The notes under the pieces are model-generated. The model did no database searches, was not told the DNA's origin, and was given only the letters and a program-made list of their open reading frames with translations. DNA of 64,000 nt, from NCBI RefSeq assembly GCF_000527135.1, contig NZ_AZUP01000001.1, positions 310,001-374,000 on the forward strand, written 5' to 3'. Both the position numbers and the translations under genes were made by a program. Source of the DNA: Methyloversatilis discipulorum. GTDB lineage: Bacteria; Pseudomonadota; Gammaproteobacteria; Burkholderiales; Rhodocyclaceae. Below, piece after piece: positions 17,009 through 27,641 of this stretch (positions are counted from its first letter, which is position 1; the number at the start of each line of letters is the position of its first letter).

Positions 17009-19552
17009 TTAGAGCAGTTTTTTCAGTGCGTACAGCGCGTCCAGCGCCTCGCGCGGGCTGAGGCTGTCCGGGTCGAGCGCGGTCAGTGCATCGACCGCGG
17101 CGTGCGACGGCGGTTCGGGCGGCGGTGGCGCAGGCGCGAACAGATCGGCCTGCGGACCGGCGTTGATGCGGCTTGCTTCGAGCTGCTGCAGCGCGCGTCG
17201 TGCGTCGCGGATCACCGTGCCCGGCACGCCAGCCAGCGCGGCGACCTCGATACCGTAGGACTGCGAGGCCGGGCCTTCTTCTATCGCGTGCAGGAACACG
17301 ATGCGGCTGCCGTGCTCGACCGCGTCCAGGTGCATGTTGGCGCAACTCGGGTGCGTCTGCGCGAGCTGGGTCAGTTCGAAGTAGTGGGTGGCGAACAGCG
17401 TCCAGCTGCGGTTGCGCGTCAGCAGGTGGCGGGCGATCGACTGCGCCAGGGCCACACCGTCGAAGGTCGAGGTGCCGCGGCCGATCTCGTCCATCAGCAC
17501 CAGGCTGCGCTCGGTCGCGCCGTGCAGGATGCCGGCTGCTTCGGTCATTTCGACCATGAAGGTCGAGCGGCCGGAGGCGAGGTCGTCTGAGGCGCCGATG
17601 CGGGTGTGGATGGCGTCGAGCGGCCCGAGCCGCACCGCGCGCGCCGGCACCGGGCAGCCGCAGTGCGCCAGCAGCGCGATCAGCGCCACCTGCCGCATAT
17701 AGGTCGACTTGCCGCCCATGTTGGGGCCGGTGATCAGCAGCATGCGACGCGCGTCATGCATCGCGGTGTCGTTGGCGATGAAGTTTTCGACCTGCCGCTC
17801 GACCACCGGATGACGCCCGCGCTCTATCGTGATTTCCGGTTCATCGACGAACTGCGGCCGGCAGTAGTCGTGGCGCTGGGCGGCGCGGGCGAAGGCGATC
17901 AGGCCGTCCAGTTCGGACAGCGCACGGGCGATGTCGCCGAGCAGCGGCAGTTCCGGCGCCAGCGCGTCGAGCAGCTGCTCGTAAAGGAACTTCTCGCGCG
18001 AGGTGGCGCGGTCGGCAGCCGACAGCGCGCGGTCCTCGAAGGCTTTCAGTTCGGGCGTGATGTAGCGCTCGGCGTTCTTCAGCGTTTGCCGGCGGCGGTA
18101 GTCGTCCGGAATGCGCTCGACATTGGCGTGGGTGACTTCGATGTAGAAGCCGTGCACGCGGTTGTACTCGACCTTCAGGTTGGCGATGCCGGTGCGCTCA
18201 CGCTCGCGCGCTTCGAGCGCCAGCAGGAACTCGCCGCAGTTGTCCTGCAGGCCGCGCAGTTCGTCCAGCTCGGCGTCGAACCCGGCGCGCATGACGCGAC
18301 CGTCACGCAGCTGCGCGGCCGGCTCGTCCATGATGGCGCGGGCGAGCAGGTCGCTGGCCGCCAGCGGCTGCGCCAGCGTGGCGCGCGCCTGATCGAGCAG
18401 ACCGCGATCGAGCGGGATCGCCTCTGCGATGGCCGGCAGCTTCGCCAGCGAGTCGCGCAGGCTGGACAGGTCGCGCGGCCGTGCGGTGCGCAGCGCGACC
18501 CGCGCCGCGATGCGCTCGATGTCGGCGATGCCGCGCAGCGCGTCGTGCACGCGGTCGGCGCGGTCGGTGTCGCGCAGTGCCGCCACCGCTTCCTGACGCG
18601 CGTCGGCTCGCGCGCGTTCGCGCAGCGGGTGGTGCAGCGCGCGGCGCAGCCAGCGCGAACCCATCGAGGTGGCGCAGGTGTCGAGCAGCGACAGCAGAGT
18701 CGGTGACGCCTCGCCGCGCAGGGTTTCGGTCAGTTCGAGATTGCGCCGGGTGGCGGCGTCCATGCGCAGCCAGTTCGAATCGTGCTCGACCGCCAGCGTC
18801 GTGACATGCGCCAGCGCCCGCTGCTGCGTGGCCTGCGCGTAGCTGAACAGCGCGCCACAGGCGGCCAGTGCGATCGGCACCTCGGCGACATCGAAGGCGG
18901 CGAGGTCGCGGCTGCCGAAGTGCTCGCACAGCAGCCGGGTCGCTTCGGTCACGTCGAACTGCCAGGCACTGCGCGGCGTGACCGCCCACGGGCCTTCGGG
19001 CGCAGTGGCGGCATCGGCGACCAGCAGCTCTGCCGGCCGCAGGCGGTCGAGCAGCGACGGCAGCACGTTGGCCGCCACTTCGGTCAACTTCAGTTCGCCG
19101 CTGGCGAGGTTGAGCCAGGCGACGCCAGCCCGCGCGCGTTCAAGGTGCAGCGCCATCAGCAGCGAATCGGAACGTTCGTCGAGCAGGCTGGCGTCGGTCA
19201 GCGTACCCGGCGTGACGATGCGCGAAATGGCGCGCTCTACCGGGCCCTTGGAAGTAGCGGGGTCACCGATCTGTTCGACGATGACCACCGACTCGCCCAT
19301 CTTCACCAGTCGCGCGAGGTATTGCTCGACCGCGTGGAAGGGCACGCCGGCCATCGGAATCGGCTGGCCGGCGGACTGGCCGCGGTGGGTCTGCGTGATG
19401 TCGAGCAGCCGCGCGACGCGGATCGCGTCCTCGAAGAACAGCTCGTAGAAATCGCCCATGCGATAGAACACCAGCAGGTCGGGGTGCTGTCTTTTGAACC
19501 CCAGGTACTGCTGCATCATCGGCGTGTGGCCCGACAGGTCTTTGTTATCCAT
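17009..19552 (-). CDS. mutS: DNA mismatch repair protein MutS
   Basis: 847 aa, full length. The N-terminal mismatch-recognition domain begins [34 protein letters not shown]; the [11 protein letters not shown] segment carries the Phe-x-Glu wedge. Connector, lever and clamp domains follow. The ATPase has Walker [12 protein letters not shown] (about 605-615), the [12 protein letters not shown]alker B/signature and the ATHYFELT motif. It binds mispairs and recruits MutL. Single gene. Confidence 0.96.
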   Translation of the reverse strand: MDNKDLSGHTPMMQQYLGFKRQHPDLLVFYRMGDFYELFFEDAIRVARLLDITQTHRGQSAGQPIPMAGVPFHAVEQYLARLVKMGESVVIVEQIGDPATSKGPVERAISRIVTPGTLTDASLLDERSDSLLMALHLERARAGVAWLNLASGELKLTEVAANVLPSLLDRLRPAELLVADAATAPEGPWAVTPRSAWQFDVTEATRLLCEHFGSRDLAAFDVAEVPIALAACGALFSYAQATQQRALAHVTTLAVEHDSNWLRMDAATRRNLELTETLRGEASPTLLSLLDTCATSMGSRWLRRALHHPLRERARADARQEAVAALRDTDRADRVHDALRGIADIERIAARVALRTARPRDLSSLRDSLAKLPAIAEAIPLDRGLLDQARATLAQPLAASDLLARAIMDEPAAQLRDGRVMRAGFDAELDELRGLQDNCGEFLLALEARERERTGIANLKVEYNRVHGFYIEVTHANVERIPDDYRRRQTLKNAERYITPELKAFEDRALSAADRATSREKFLYEQLLDALAPELPLLGDIARALSELDGLIAFARAAQRHDYCRPQFVDEPEITIERGRHPVVERQVENFIANDTAMHDARRMLLITGPNMGGKSTYMRQVALIALLAHCGCPVPARAVRLGPLDAIHTRIGASDDLASGRSTFMVEMTEAAGILHGATERSLVLMDEIGRGTSTFDGVALAQSIARHLLTRNRSWTLFATHYFELTQLAQTHPSCANMHLDAVEHGSRIVFLHAIEEGPASQSYGIEVAALAGVPGTVIRDARRALQQLEASRINAGPQADLFAPAPPPPEPPSHAAVDALTALDPDSLSPREALDALYALKKLL

Positions 19553-19668
19553 GTAGAACGAGGTTGCGGGCGGGTCCGGAGAGGGGAGGGGGCTGCGGAA
19601 CGGACCGGTGATTGTATCGGCTCGCTGCGATCCGGCGCGATGACGACAGGAATGTTGCGGCGCGGAAT

Positions 19669-19696
19669 TAAAGTTGGGAAAGTTTCCCGCCGATAT
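19669..19696 (+). promoter_or_regulatory. Sigma-28 (FliA) promoter for the chemoreceptor
   Basis: TAAAGTTG (19669-19676), 12 bp, then GCCGATAT (19689-19696). The consensus is TAAAGTTT-N11-GCCGATAA, so the boxes match 7/8 and 7/8 with one extra spacer base. It lies 33 bp before the start at 19730. Confidence 0.75.
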
Positions 19697-19729
19697 AGAT
19701 GACTGATTTCAATTACTTACGGAGTCGTC

Positions 19730-21352
19730 ATGTTCGGCAACTGGACTTTGCGAAGCAAGATGCTGGCGGTGGCCGTGGCGGCGCTGGTGGGCATGCTGCT
19801 GATAGGCATCATCGGCGCATTCGAGATGCGCAGCGCCGCGCACGAGCAGCGCATGCAGCTGCTGCGCGCCCTGGTCGAATCGACGCGCACACAGATCGGC
19901 TATTACGAGCAGCTGGCCAAGGACGGCACGCTGACGCGCGAGCAGGCACAGGCGCAGGCGCGCGAGGCGCTGCGCAACGTGCGCTTCCAGCAACGCGAGT
20001 ACTTCTACATCTACAGCACGGACGGCGTGAACGTGCTGCATCCGACGCAGCCGCAGCGCGAGGGCAAGCCCTTCATCGCCGAGCAGGACAAGCTCGGCAA
20101 GCCTTTCGTCGCCGAAATCGTGAAGGCCGGCCAGGCTGGTGGCGGCTTCGTCGATTACCACTTCCCGCGTCCGAACGAGACCGAGGCCGTGCGCAAGGTC
20201 GCCTACGTGGCGCCGGTGCCGGACTGGCAGTGGGTGGTCGGCACCGGGCTGTACGTCGATGACGTGGAAGCCGCTTTCCGCGAGGATCTGGCGATCAATC
20301 TGGGCATCGTCGTCGCGCTCGCGGGCGTCGTGCTGACACTGGTGATCGCGATCGGCCGTTCGGTCATGCGGCAGGTCGGCGGCGAGCCGACGGTGGCCGT
20401 CCAGGCGATGAAGAAGGTGGCCGAGGGCGATCTGCGCGCGGGGATTGGCAATGCGCCGGCCGGCAGCATGCTGGCCGAGCTGGACACGCTGATCTCCCGG
20501 CTGCGCAACACGGTGTCCGAAATCAGCGCTGGCGCGCAGAAGGTGGGCGCTGCCACCGCCGACATCAGCGCCACCTCGCGCCAGGTCGCCGGATCGGCGC
20601 AGCAGCAGACCGACTCCACCCAGACCATGGCGGCCGCGATGGAAGAGCTGACGGTGAGCATCACGCACATTTCCGAGAATGCAGGTGAAACCGAAAAGCA
20701 GTCGGTCGAGTCGTCGGAAATGGCGGTGGCCGGCGAACGGCAAGTACACGAAGCGGCCGAGGAAATGCGCTCGCTGGCCGACGCGGTGGTGCAGGCGAGC
20801 GAGCGTATCGCGTCGCTGAGTGCCCGCGCCAACGAGGTAGGCGGCATCGCTACCGCGATCAACGACATCGCCGCGCAGACCAATCTGCTGGCGCTGAACG
20901 CTGCCATCGAGGCGGCGCGTGCCGGCGAACAGGGCAGGGGCTTCGCGGTGGTGGCCGACGAAGTGCGCAAGCTGGCCGAACGCACGACGCAGGCGACGCT
21001 GCAGATCGGTCAGACGGTCAGTGCGATCCGTGGGGAAAGTGAGGCGGCGGTCAGCGCGATGGACGCCGCGTCCGAGCGGGCGCGCAACAGCGTGAGCTCG
21101 GCCGAACAGTCGGCCGACATGCTGCGCCGGATCGCCGAGGGCGCGACCCGCGCCCGCGAGCTGGTGGCCGAGGTCGCCAACTCGACGCGCGAACAGGGCA
21201 TCGCCAGCAACAGCCTGGCGGGCCAGATCGAGCAGGTGGCGCAGATGGTCGAGGCGACCAGCCAGGGCATGCACGCCACCGCCACGGCGACCGAAGAACT
21301 GACCCGGGTGGCGGGTGATCTCAACAGCGTCGTGTCCCGCTTCCGCTGCTGA
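19730..21352 (+). CDS. Methyl-accepting chemotaxis protein with Cache sensor
   Basis: 540 aa (RBS GGAG). TM1 at about 10-32 ([22 protein letters not shown]). The periplasmic single-Cache domain (about 35-185) contains [25 protein letters not shown] and [16 protein letters not shown]2 is at about 190-210, then a HAMP-like linker. The cytoplasmic signalling hairpin has [43 protein letters not shown]. No C-terminal CheR-binding pentapeptide is visible (it ends VVSRFRC). The ligand is unknown; sCache receptors often bind small organic acids. It is preceded by a sigma-28 promoter and followed by a terminator, so it is monocistronic. Confidence 0.93.
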   Translation: MFGNWTLRSKMLAVAVAALVGMLLIGIIGAFEMRSAAHEQRMQLLRALVESTRTQIGYYEQLAKDGTLTREQAQAQAREALRNVRFQQREYFYIYSTDGVNVLHPTQPQREGKPFIAEQDKLGKPFVAEIVKAGQAGGGFVDYHFPRPNETEAVRKVAYVAPVPDWQWVVGTGLYVDDVEAAFREDLAINLGIVVALAGVVLTLVIAIGRSVMRQVGGEPTVAVQAMKKVAEGDLRAGIGNAPAGSMLAELDTLISRLRNTVSEISAGAQKVGAATADISATSRQVAGSAQQQTDSTQTMAAAMEELTVSITHISENAGETEKQSVESSEMAVAGERQVHEAAEEMRSLADAVVQASERIASLSARANEVGGIATAINDIAAQTNLLALNAAIEAARAGEQGRGFAVVADEVRKLAERTTQATLQIGQTVSAIRGESEAAVSAMDAASERARNSVSSAEQSADMLRRIAEGATRARELVAEVANSTREQGIASNSLAGQIEQVAQMVEATSQGMHATATATEELTRVAGDLNSVVSRFRC

Positions 21353-21362
21353 CGGAGTTCAG

Positions 21363-21390
21363 CGGCCGGCCCGACGGGCCGGCCGTCTTT
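21363..21390 (+). terminator. Terminator after the chemoreceptor gene
   Basis: 10-bp perfect GC stem (21363-21372 with 21376-21385, loop GAC) followed by TCTTT. It abuts the suhB stop codon. Confidence 0.7.
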
Positions 21391-22190
21391 CAGCCGCGCA
21401 GGGCTTCGGTCAGGTGCGGCTCGATGGCCTGCAGGATGGCCGGGTAGATGCGCGGCGTCGCGGCGACCAGATTGCCGCTTTCCATATAGCCGGTTTCGCC
21501 CTGCAGATTGCCGACCAGGCCGCCAGCTTCGCTCACCAGCAGGCTGCCGCCGGCGATGTCCCACGGCGACAGGCCGATTTCGAAGAAGCCGTCGAAGCGG
21601 CCGCAGGCGACATAGGCCAGATCGAGCGCTGCAGCGCCCGGGCGGCGCAGGCCGGCGGTCTTTTCCATCAGTGACTTGAACATGCCCAGATAGGCATCGA
21701 CGTGGTCCCACACGCGATAGGGGAAACCGGTGCCGAGCAGCGCCTCGCCCAGCTTGGCGCGGCGCGACACGCGGATGCGGCGGTCGTTCAGGAAGGCGCC
21801 ACGGCCGCGGCTGGCGGTGAACATTTCGTTGCGCACCGGATCGAATACGACCGCCGACTGCATCTGGCCGCGGTGTTCGAGCGCGATCGACACCGCGTAC
21901 TGCGGCATGCCGTGGATGAAGTTGGTGGTGCCGTCCAGCGGATCGATGATCCAGCGGTATTCCGACTCGGGGCCGGACTCGCCGCTCTCCTCGGCTAGAA
22001 TGGCGTGGTCCGGATAGGCTTCGCGCAGGATGCCGACGATGGCGTCTTCAGCGGCACGGTCGACCTCGGTCACGAAATCGTTCTGGCGTTTGCTGCTGAC
22101 CTTCAGCAGGTCCACATCCTGGCTGGCCCGGGTGATGATCTGACCCGCGCGGCGGGCGGCCTTGACGGCGGTGGTGAGCGTCGGATGCAT
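21390..22190 (-). CDS. suhB: Inositol-1-monophosphatase SuhB
   Basis: 266 aa from the ATG complementary to 22188-22190; earlier in-frame codons would overlap the divergent trmJ. Metal-binding motif [20 protein letters not shown] upstream and the C-terminal [17 protein letters not shown] are the three IMPase signatures. It hydrolyses inositol phosphates; SuhB homologues also act in rRNA antitermination complexes. Divergent from trmJ (61 bp apart), an arrangement common in betaproteobacteria. Confidence 0.93.
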   Translation of the reverse strand: MHPTLTTAVKAARRAGQIITRASQDVDLLKVSSKRQNDFVTEVDRAAEDAIVGILREAYPDHAILAEESGESGPESEYRWIIDPLDGTTNFIHGMPQYAVSIALEHRGQMQSAVVFDPVRNEMFTASRGRGAFLNDRRIRVSRRAKLGEALLGTGFPYRVWDHVDAYLGMFKSLMEKTAGLRRPGAAALDLAYVACGRFDGFFEIGLSPWDIAGGSLLVSEAGGLVGNLQGETGYMESGNLVAATPRIYPAILQAIEPHLTEALRG

Positions 22191-22251
22191 GAATGTCTCT
22201 GTACGCGGACCTTGTGGCCCGCATCTCGGCAGGAAAACCCTGCATTCTAAT

Positions 22252-23001
22252 ATGAACCCGTTCGCTTCTCTCGACCGCGTGCGCGTGGTCATGTCGCACA
22301 CCACCCATCCGGGCAATATCGGCGCCTGTGCGCGGGCGATGAAGGTGATGGGGCTGTCTCGCCTCTATCTGGTCAATCCGAAACACTTCCCGCACGAGGA
22401 CGCGGTGGCGATGAGTTCGGGCGCGACCGACGTGCTCGATAACGCCGTGGTCGTCGACAGCATCGAGGCGGCGCTGGCTGGCACCGTCGCGCAGGCGGCG
22501 CTGACCGCGCGCCGGCGCGAAATGGCACTTCCGGTGCGCGACGTGCGTTCGGCTGCCACCGAACTGGCCACGCTGCTGGCCGGCAGTGATGCCGAGGTGG
22601 CGCTGGTGTTCGGCACCGAAAGTTCGGGCCTCACCAACGAGGAAGTCGCGATGTGTTCGCTGCCGGTCACCATTTCGACCAGCGAAACCTACCGTTCGCT
22701 GAATGTCGCGGCCGCCGCCCAGATCATGTGCCACGAACTGCGCATGGCGGTCGGTGGCGCCGTGCTGCCGGCCGAAGTGCCGCCGGAGCTTGCGCCACAT
22801 GAGGGGCTGGAAAGCCTGTTCGCGCTGTTCGAGCAGCTGATGCTGGAATCCGGTTTCCTCGACCGGGTGAACCCGGGCCGTGCCCTGCCACGCCTGCGTC
22901 GCCTGTTTGGCCGGGCTCAGGTCGAGGCGGAGGAACTGCATCTGCTGATGGGCGCCCTCAAGGCCATCGGCGGCAAGAAACCGCGTGCGCCCGAGCGGTA
23001 G
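22252..23001 (+). CDS. trmJ: tRNA (cytidine/uridine-2'-O)-methyltransferase TrmJ
   Basis: 249 aa from the ATG at 22252. SPOUT-family signatures: [50 protein letters not shown] and [28 protein letters not shown] form the trefoil-knot SAM site. It methylates the ribose at position 32 of tRNAs. In isc-containing bacteria trmJ often lies just upstream of iscR; here cysE intervenes. Confidence 0.93.
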   Translation: MNPFASLDRVRVVMSHTTHPGNIGACARAMKVMGLSRLYLVNPKHFPHEDAVAMSSGATDVLDNAVVVDSIEAALAGTVAQAALTARRREMALPVRDVRSAATELATLLAGSDAEVALVFGTESSGLTNEEVAMCSLPVTISTSETYRSLNVAAAAQIMCHELRMAVGGAVLPAEVPPELAPHEGLESLFALFEQLMLESGFLDRVNPGRALPRLRRLFGRAQVEAEELHLLMGALKAIGGKKPRAPER

Positions 23002-23020
23002 CGAACTTCGCAGGTGCACA

Positions 23021-23045
23021 AAAACCGACTAAAATTCTCGGGTTT
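23021..23045 (+). promoter_or_regulatory. IscR type 1-like site upstream of cysE
   Basis: AAA-ACC-GACT-AAAAT-TCTC-GGG-TTT follows the type 1 IscR layout ATA-SYY-GACT-RWWWY-AGTC-RRS-TAT, with the GACT core, A/T centre and GGG all matching. It lies 45 bp before the cysE start and implies that cysE is under iron-sulfur control. Confidence 0.6.
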
Positions 23046-23089
23046 CAACTGTCCGGCAGCGCTGCCGGCGCTTCCCACAAGGAAAGACG

Positions 23090-23863
23090 ATGTTCCAACG
23101 CCTGCGCGAAGACGTTGCCAGCGTGCTCGACCGTGACCCGGCCGCCCGCTCCGCCTTCGAAGTGCTGACCTGCTATCCGGGCATCCACGCGCTGTTCATC
23201 CATCGCATGGCCAACGCCTGCTGGCGCCGCGGTTTTCTGTGGCTCGGCCGCTTCCTGTCGCACATCGGCCGCGTGCTGACCGGCATCGAGATCCACCCGG
23301 GTGCGACCATGGGGCGTCGCGTATTCATCGATCACGGCATGGGCGTGGTGATCGGTGAAACCGCCGTGGTGGGCGACGAATGCACGATCTATCAGGGCGT
23401 TACGCTTGGCGGAACCTCGCTTTACCGCGGCGCCAAGCGCCATCCGACCCTGGGCCGGGGGGTTGTCATCGGTGCTGGTGCGCAGGTGCTGGGCGGTTTC
23501 GACGTTGGCGACGGCGCCAAGATCGGTTCCTGCGCAGTGGTGGTAAAACCGGTGCCGGCCGGCGCCACCGCGGTCGGCAACCCGGCGCGCATCATCGAGG
23601 CGACCGCACCCGGGGTCGAGGACGAGAAGAAGCGGCGAGCCGAACAGGCCGGCTTCACTGCCTACGGCGTCACCCGCGACATGGAAGATCCGATGGCCAA
23701 GGCGCTCACTGCGCTGGTCGACCACGCGCTGGAAAGCGATCGCCGCATCGAGTGCCTGCTGCAGAAGCTGGAGCGCGCGGGCATCCAGCTCGACGACGAG
23801 GCCAAGGAGGAAATGGCCGACCACTCGCACGTCGATCTGGACAAGATCCGTACGAATTGTTGA
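23090..23863 (+). CDS. cysE: Serine O-acetyltransferase
   Basis: 257 aa. It makes O-acetylserine from serine and acetyl-CoA for cysteine synthesis. The N-terminal helical domain is followed by a left-handed beta-helix: [50 protein letters not shown] carries the catalytic His. The 3' end includes an IscR-like box overlapping the stop. It is placed directly before iscR, so cysteine supply is coupled to Fe-S assembly. Confidence 0.93.
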   Translation: MFQRLREDVASVLDRDPAARSAFEVLTCYPGIHALFIHRMANACWRRGFLWLGRFLSHIGRVLTGIEIHPGATMGRRVFIDHGMGVVIGETAVVGDECTIYQGVTLGGTSLYRGAKRHPTLGRGVVIGAGAQVLGGFDVGDGAKIGSCAVVVKPVPAGATAVGNPARIIEATAPGVEDEKKRRAEQAGFTAYGVTRDMEDPMAKALTALVDHALESDRRIECLLQKLERAGIQLDDEAKEEMADHSHVDLDKIRTNC

Positions 23864-23880
23864 CTGAACTTGTCGGGAAT
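23856..23880 (+). promoter_or_regulatory. IscR type 1-like site A upstream of iscR
   Basis: ATT-GTT-GACT-GAACT-TGTC-GGG-AAT, overlapping the cysE stop codon. It is the first of two tandem copies 28 bp apart. TTGACT (23860-23865) and TATAAA (23881-23886) could be the iscR promoter, with a short 15-bp spacer. Confidence 0.7.
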
Positions 23881-23883
23881 TAT

Positions 23884-23908
23884 AAAGTCGACTGAAATGA
23901 TCGGGAAT
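23884..23908 (+). promoter_or_regulatory. IscR type 1-like site B upstream of iscR
   Basis: AAA-GTC-GACT-GAAAT-GATC-GGG-AAT; the second tandem copy, ending 56 bp before the iscR start. It fits autorepression by holo-IscR. Confidence 0.75.
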
Positions 23909-23963
23909 AGAACCGGAGTCTTCCGGTTTGCCGATGTCCCGGCTGATTTCAGGAGCCCACGCG

Positions 23964-24446
23964 ATGAGACTGACCACCAAAGGACGCTTCGCAGTCACTG
24001 CGATGCTTGACCTCGCCCTGCGGCAGGAAAACGGTCCGGTCACGCTGTCCGGCGTGGCCGAGCGCCAGCGCATCAGCCTGTCCTACCTCGAACAGCTGTT
24101 TGGCAAGCTGCGCCGCCAGGAACTGGTGGCCAGCGTGCGCGGCCCGGGCGGTGGCTACTGTCTGGCGCGTGACGCGCGCACGATTTCGGTGGCGCAGATC
24201 ATCATCGCGGTGGATGAACCGCTCGACGCGACCCAGTGCGGCGGCAAGGAAAACTGTCTGGACGAGCACCGCTGCATGACGCACGACCTGTGGTCCAACC
24301 TCAGTCGTCACATGTTCGATTATCTCGACTCGATCAATCTGCACGATCTGATGGTGCAGCAGCGCGAGCGCAACAGTCACAAGGTGGTGCTGCACGACCA
24401 CGCGCCGCGCACCTGTTCGACCGAGCCGGCGAGCGTGCAGGCCTGA
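23964..24446 (+). CDS. iscR: Fe-S cluster assembly regulator IscR
   Basis: 160 aa from the ATG at 23964 (AGGAG upstream). Rrf2-family winged helix (MRLTTKGRFAVTAMLDLAL). The 2Fe-2S ligands are Cys92, Cys98, Cys104 and His107 (QCGGKENCLDEHRCMTHDLW), the same spacing as E. coli IscR. It represses the isc operon when cluster-loaded. Two tandem type 1-like boxes lie upstream. It heads the isc operon; the stop is 2 bp before the next ATG. Confidence 0.95.
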   Translation: MRLTTKGRFAVTAMLDLALRQENGPVTLSGVAERQRISLSYLEQLFGKLRRQELVASVRGPGGGYCLARDARTISVAQIIIAVDEPLDATQCGGKENCLDEHRCMTHDLWSNLSRHMFDYLDSINLHDLMVQQRERNSHKVVLHDHAPRTCSTEPASVQA

Positions 24447-24448
24447 TC

Positions 24449-25588
24449 ATGTTTGCGCCGGTCTACCTCGACCACAACGCCAGCACGCCGCTGCTCGACG
24501 CGGTGCGCGAGGCGATGCTGCCCTGGCTGGGCGTGCGCTTCGGCAATGCGTCGAGCCGCCACGAGTACGGCCGCGCAGCCCGCCGTGCGATTGACGACGC
24601 ACGGGCGCAGGTGGCGGCCGCCGTGAAGGCGCATCCGACCGAGGTGGTATTCACCAGCGGTGGTTCGGAAGCGAACAACCTGTTCATCAAGGGCGCGGCC
24701 GCCCGGATGAAGCCAGGCGTGATCGCAGTGTCGGCGATCGAGCACCCGTGCGTGCGCGAACCGGCGCGCCAGCTCGTGCGCGGTGGCTGGGAGCTGGCCG
24801 GCATCGCGGCCGACACGCAGGGCAGGGTACTGGTCGATACGCTCGACCCGCGTGCGGCGCTGGTGTCGGTCATGGCGGCCAACAACGAAACCGGCGTGCT
24901 GCAGGACATTCCGGCCTTCGCAGCGGCGGCCAAGCGCAGTGGTGCCTGGCTGCACAGCGACGCCGTACAGGCGCTGGGCAAGGTGGAACTGGATTTCCGC
25001 GCACTTGGCGTGGCGGCGATGACGCTGTCGGCGCACAAGATTGGTGGCCCGCAGGGTGCTGGTGCGCTGGTGCTGGACAAGCGGGTCGATATCGAACCGC
25101 TGATTGCCGGAGGTGGCCATGAGCGCGGTCTGCGCTCGGGCACCGAGAACATTGCGGCCATCGTCGGTTTCGGTGTGGCCTGCGAACAGGCGGTTGCCGC
25201 GCTCGGCGACCGCCGCGACGTGATGCAGGCGCAGCGTGCGCGCATCGAAGGCTGCGTGGCAGCACTCGGTGGCGTCGTGTTCGGCGCGCAGGCCGATCGC
25301 CTGCCCAACACCTGCTATTTCGCGCTCGCCGGCATCGACGGCGAAACCCTGGTCGGCAAGCTCGACCGTGCCGGTTTTGCGGTGGCCAGCGGGGCTGCCT
25401 GTTCCAGCGCGTCGCCCGAGCCGTCGCGCACGCTGACGGCGATGGGCGTCGAGGCGGACCTTGCACGTGGCGCGGTGCGGGTGAGCGTCGGTGCGGCGAC
25501 GACGATGCAGGAAGTAGATGATTTTTGCAGCGCGCTGACGCGGGTCGCGGACGAGCTCCGTGGTCTGCGGGCGATGGCTGCGGCGTGA
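24449..25588 (+). CDS. NifS/IscS-like cysteine desulfurase (second copy)
   Basis: 379 aa from the ATG at 24449; the frame extends upstream into iscR but lacks homology there. PLP enzyme: YLDHNASTPL at the N-terminus, SGGSEANN, AANNETGVLQDIPA, the PLP lysine in TLSAHKIGGPQG and the catalytic cysteine in ASGAACSSASPEPS. It would release sulfur from cysteine as a persulfide. It sits between iscR and the canonical iscS and is clearly divergent from it (shorter, different active-site loop), so not a recent duplicate. It may supply another sulfur acceptor. Confidence 0.88.
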   Translation: MFAPVYLDHNASTPLLDAVREAMLPWLGVRFGNASSRHEYGRAARRAIDDARAQVAAAVKAHPTEVVFTSGGSEANNLFIKGAAARMKPGVIAVSAIEHPCVREPARQLVRGGWELAGIAADTQGRVLVDTLDPRAALVSVMAANNETGVLQDIPAFAAAAKRSGAWLHSDAVQALGKVELDFRALGVAAMTLSAHKIGGPQGAGALVLDKRVDIEPLIAGGGHERGLRSGTENIAAIVGFGVACEQAVAALGDRRDVMQAQRARIEGCVAALGGVVFGAQADRLPNTCYFALAGIDGETLVGKLDRAGFAVASGAACSSASPEPSRTLTAMGVEADLARGAVRVSVGAATTMQEVDDFCSALTRVADELRGLRAMAAA

Positions 25589-25621
25589 TGAAGTAAACAA
25601 GGACCTGATGGAGCCGATGAC

Positions 25622-26833
25622 ATGCTGAAATTCCCGATCTACCTCGACTACTCGGCGACCACGCCGGTGGATCCGCGCGTGGCGGCCAAGATGATTCCCT
25701 GGCTGACCGAACACTTCGGCAACCCGGCTTCGCGCAGCCATGCCTACGGCTGGGAAGCGGAAGCCGCGGTCGAGGAAGCGCGCGAGCAGGTGGCCAAGCT
25801 GGTCAATGCCGACCCGAAGGAAATCGTCTGGACCTCGGGCGCGACCGAATCGAACAACCTCGCCATCAAGGGCGCGGCACATTTCTACTCGGGCAAGGGC
25901 AAGCACATCATCACGATGCGCACCGAACACAAGGCGGTGCTCGACACCTTCCGCGAACTGGAGCGCGAAGGCTTCGAGGCGACCTATCTCGATCCGCAGG
26001 ACAACGGTCTGGTCGATCTCGACGTGTTCCGCGCAGCGCTGCGTCCGGACACGGTGCTGGTGTCCATCATGTTCGTGAACAACGAGATTGGCGTCATCCA
26101 GCCGATCGCCGAGATCGGCGAGATCTGCCGCGAGAAGGGCATCATCTTCCACGTCGACGCCGCACAAGCGACCGGCAAGGTGGCGATCGACCTCGACAAG
26201 CTCAAGGTCGACCTGATGAGCTTCTCGGCGCACAAGACCTACGGCCCGAAGGGCATCGGCGCGCTGTACGTCCGCCGCAAGCCGCGCATCCGCCTGGAAG
26301 CGCAGATGCATGGCGGTGGTCACGAACGCGGCCTGCGTTCGGGCACGCTGGCGACGCACCAGATCGTCGGCATGGGCGAGGCCTTCCGCATCGCGCGCGA
26401 GGAAATGGGCGCCGAGAACGAGCGCGTGCGCATGCTGCGCGACCGTCTGCTCAAGGGCCTGCAGGACATCGAGGCGACCTATGTGAACGGCGACCTTGAA
26501 GCGCGCGTGCCGCACAACCTGAACATCAGCTTCGCCTACGTCGAGGGCGAGTCGCTGATCATGGCGATCAAGGAAGTGGCGGTGTCCTCCGGCTCGGCCT
26601 GTACCTCTGCCAGCCTGGAGCCGTCCTATGTGCTGCGCGCCCTCGGTCGCGAAGACGAACTGGCGCACAGCTCGATCCGCTTCTCGATCGGCCGCTTCAC
26701 CACCGAAGAGGAAGTCGACTTCACCATCGATCTGCTCCACCGCAAGATCGGCAAGCTGCGCGAGCTGTCGCCGCTGTGGGAAATGGTGCAGGACGGCGTG
26801 GATCTGAATACCGTGCAGTGGGCTCATCACTGA
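25622..26833 (+). CDS. iscS: Cysteine desulfurase IscS
   Basis: 403 aa, matching the E. coli length. [18 protein letters not shown] N-terminus, [29 protein letters not shown] lysine in [12 protein letters not shown] and the catalytic loop [21 protein letters not shown]. The C-terminus [21 protein letters not shown] is the IscU-docking tail. It supplies persulfide sulfur to IscU, and to tRNA thiolation. Confidence 0.96.
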   Translation: MLKFPIYLDYSATTPVDPRVAAKMIPWLTEHFGNPASRSHAYGWEAEAAVEEAREQVAKLVNADPKEIVWTSGATESNNLAIKGAAHFYSGKGKHIITMRTEHKAVLDTFRELEREGFEATYLDPQDNGLVDLDVFRAALRPDTVLVSIMFVNNEIGVIQPIAEIGEICREKGIIFHVDAAQATGKVAIDLDKLKVDLMSFSAHKTYGPKGIGALYVRRKPRIRLEAQMHGGGHERGLRSGTLATHQIVGMGEAFRIAREEMGAENERVRMLRDRLLKGLQDIEATYVNGDLEARVPHNLNISFAYVEGESLIMAIKEVAVSSGSACTSASLEPSYVLRALGREDELAHSSIRFSIGRFTTEEEVDFTIDLLHRKIGKLRELSPLWEMVQDGVDLNTVQWAHH

Positions 26834-26898
26834 GCACAGACCACTGACGATGCGCCATCGGGCGCATCAGGGACAGACAGGAAGACAAGGAGAAAGAC

Positions 26899-27306
26899 AT
26901 GGCCTATAGCGACAAACTGCTCGACCACTACGAGAACCCCCGCAACGTCGGCTCCTTCGGCAAGGAAGACGACGACGTCGGCACCGGCATGGTCGGTGCG
27001 CCGGCCTGCGGCGACGTGATGAAGCTGCAGATCAAGGTCGGTGCGGACGGCATCATCGAGGACGCCAAGTTCAAGACCTACGGCTGCGGCTCGGCCATCG
27101 CGTCGAGTTCGCTGGTGACCGAATGGGTCAAGGGCAAGACACTCGACCAGGCGATGGAGATCAAGAACACCGCCATCGCCGAGGAACTGGCGCTGCCGCC
27201 GGTGAAGATCCACTGCTCCATCCTCGCCGAAGACGCGATCAAGGCGGCGGTCGAGGATTACCGCAAGAAGCACGGCGCAGTGGCGCCGGAGTCCGACGCA
27301 GCCTGA
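26899..27306 (+). CDS. iscU: Fe-S cluster scaffold IscU
   Basis: 135 aa. Cluster-ligand cysteines in [22 protein letters not shown] and [12 protein letters not shown]; the HscA-recognition LPPVK precedes the third Cys. It is the scaffold on which 2Fe-2S clusters form. RBS AAGGAG. It lies between iscS and iscA in the standard order. Confidence 0.96.
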   Translation: MAYSDKLLDHYENPRNVGSFGKEDDDVGTGMVGAPACGDVMKLQIKVGADGIIEDAKFKTYGCGSAIASSSLVTEWVKGKTLDQAMEIKNTAIAEELALPPVKIHCSILAEDAIKAAVEDYRKKHGAVAPESDAA

Positions 27307-27317
27307 AGGAGCACGAC

Positions 27318-27641
27318 ATGGGTGTCACACTGAGCGAAAAGGCGGCGAAACACGTCGCCAACTACATCGCCAAGCGCGGTCGCGGCGTCGGCCTGCGCCT
27401 GGGCGTGCGCACCAGCGGGTGTTCCGGTATGGCTTACAAGCTTGAATTCGCGGACGATCTCGCGGCGGACGATCTGGTGTTCGAGAGCCATGGCGTCAAG
27501 GTGCTGATCGACCCGAAAAGCCTGCCCTACCTCGAAGGGACCGAACTGGACTTCGTGCGCGAAGGCCTGAACGAGGGGTTCAAGTTCAACAACCCCAACG
27601 TCAAGGACGAGTGCGGCTGCGGCGAAAGCTTCAATGTCTGA
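27318..27641 (+). CDS. iscA: Fe-S cluster assembly/carrier protein IscA
   Basis: 107 aa from the ATG at 27318 (GAAGGAG upstream). The three conserved cysteines are in [11 protein letters not shown] and the C-terminal [10 protein letters not shown]-type carrier delivering clusters to 4Fe-4S enzymes. The start lies 11 bp after the iscU stop, and the 3' end overlaps hscB by 8 bp. Confidence 0.95.
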   Translation: MGVTLSEKAAKHVANYIAKRGRGVGLRLGVRTSGCSGMAYKLEFADDLAADDLVFESHGVKVLIDPKSLPYLEGTELDFVREGLNEGFKFNNPNVKDECGCGESFNV

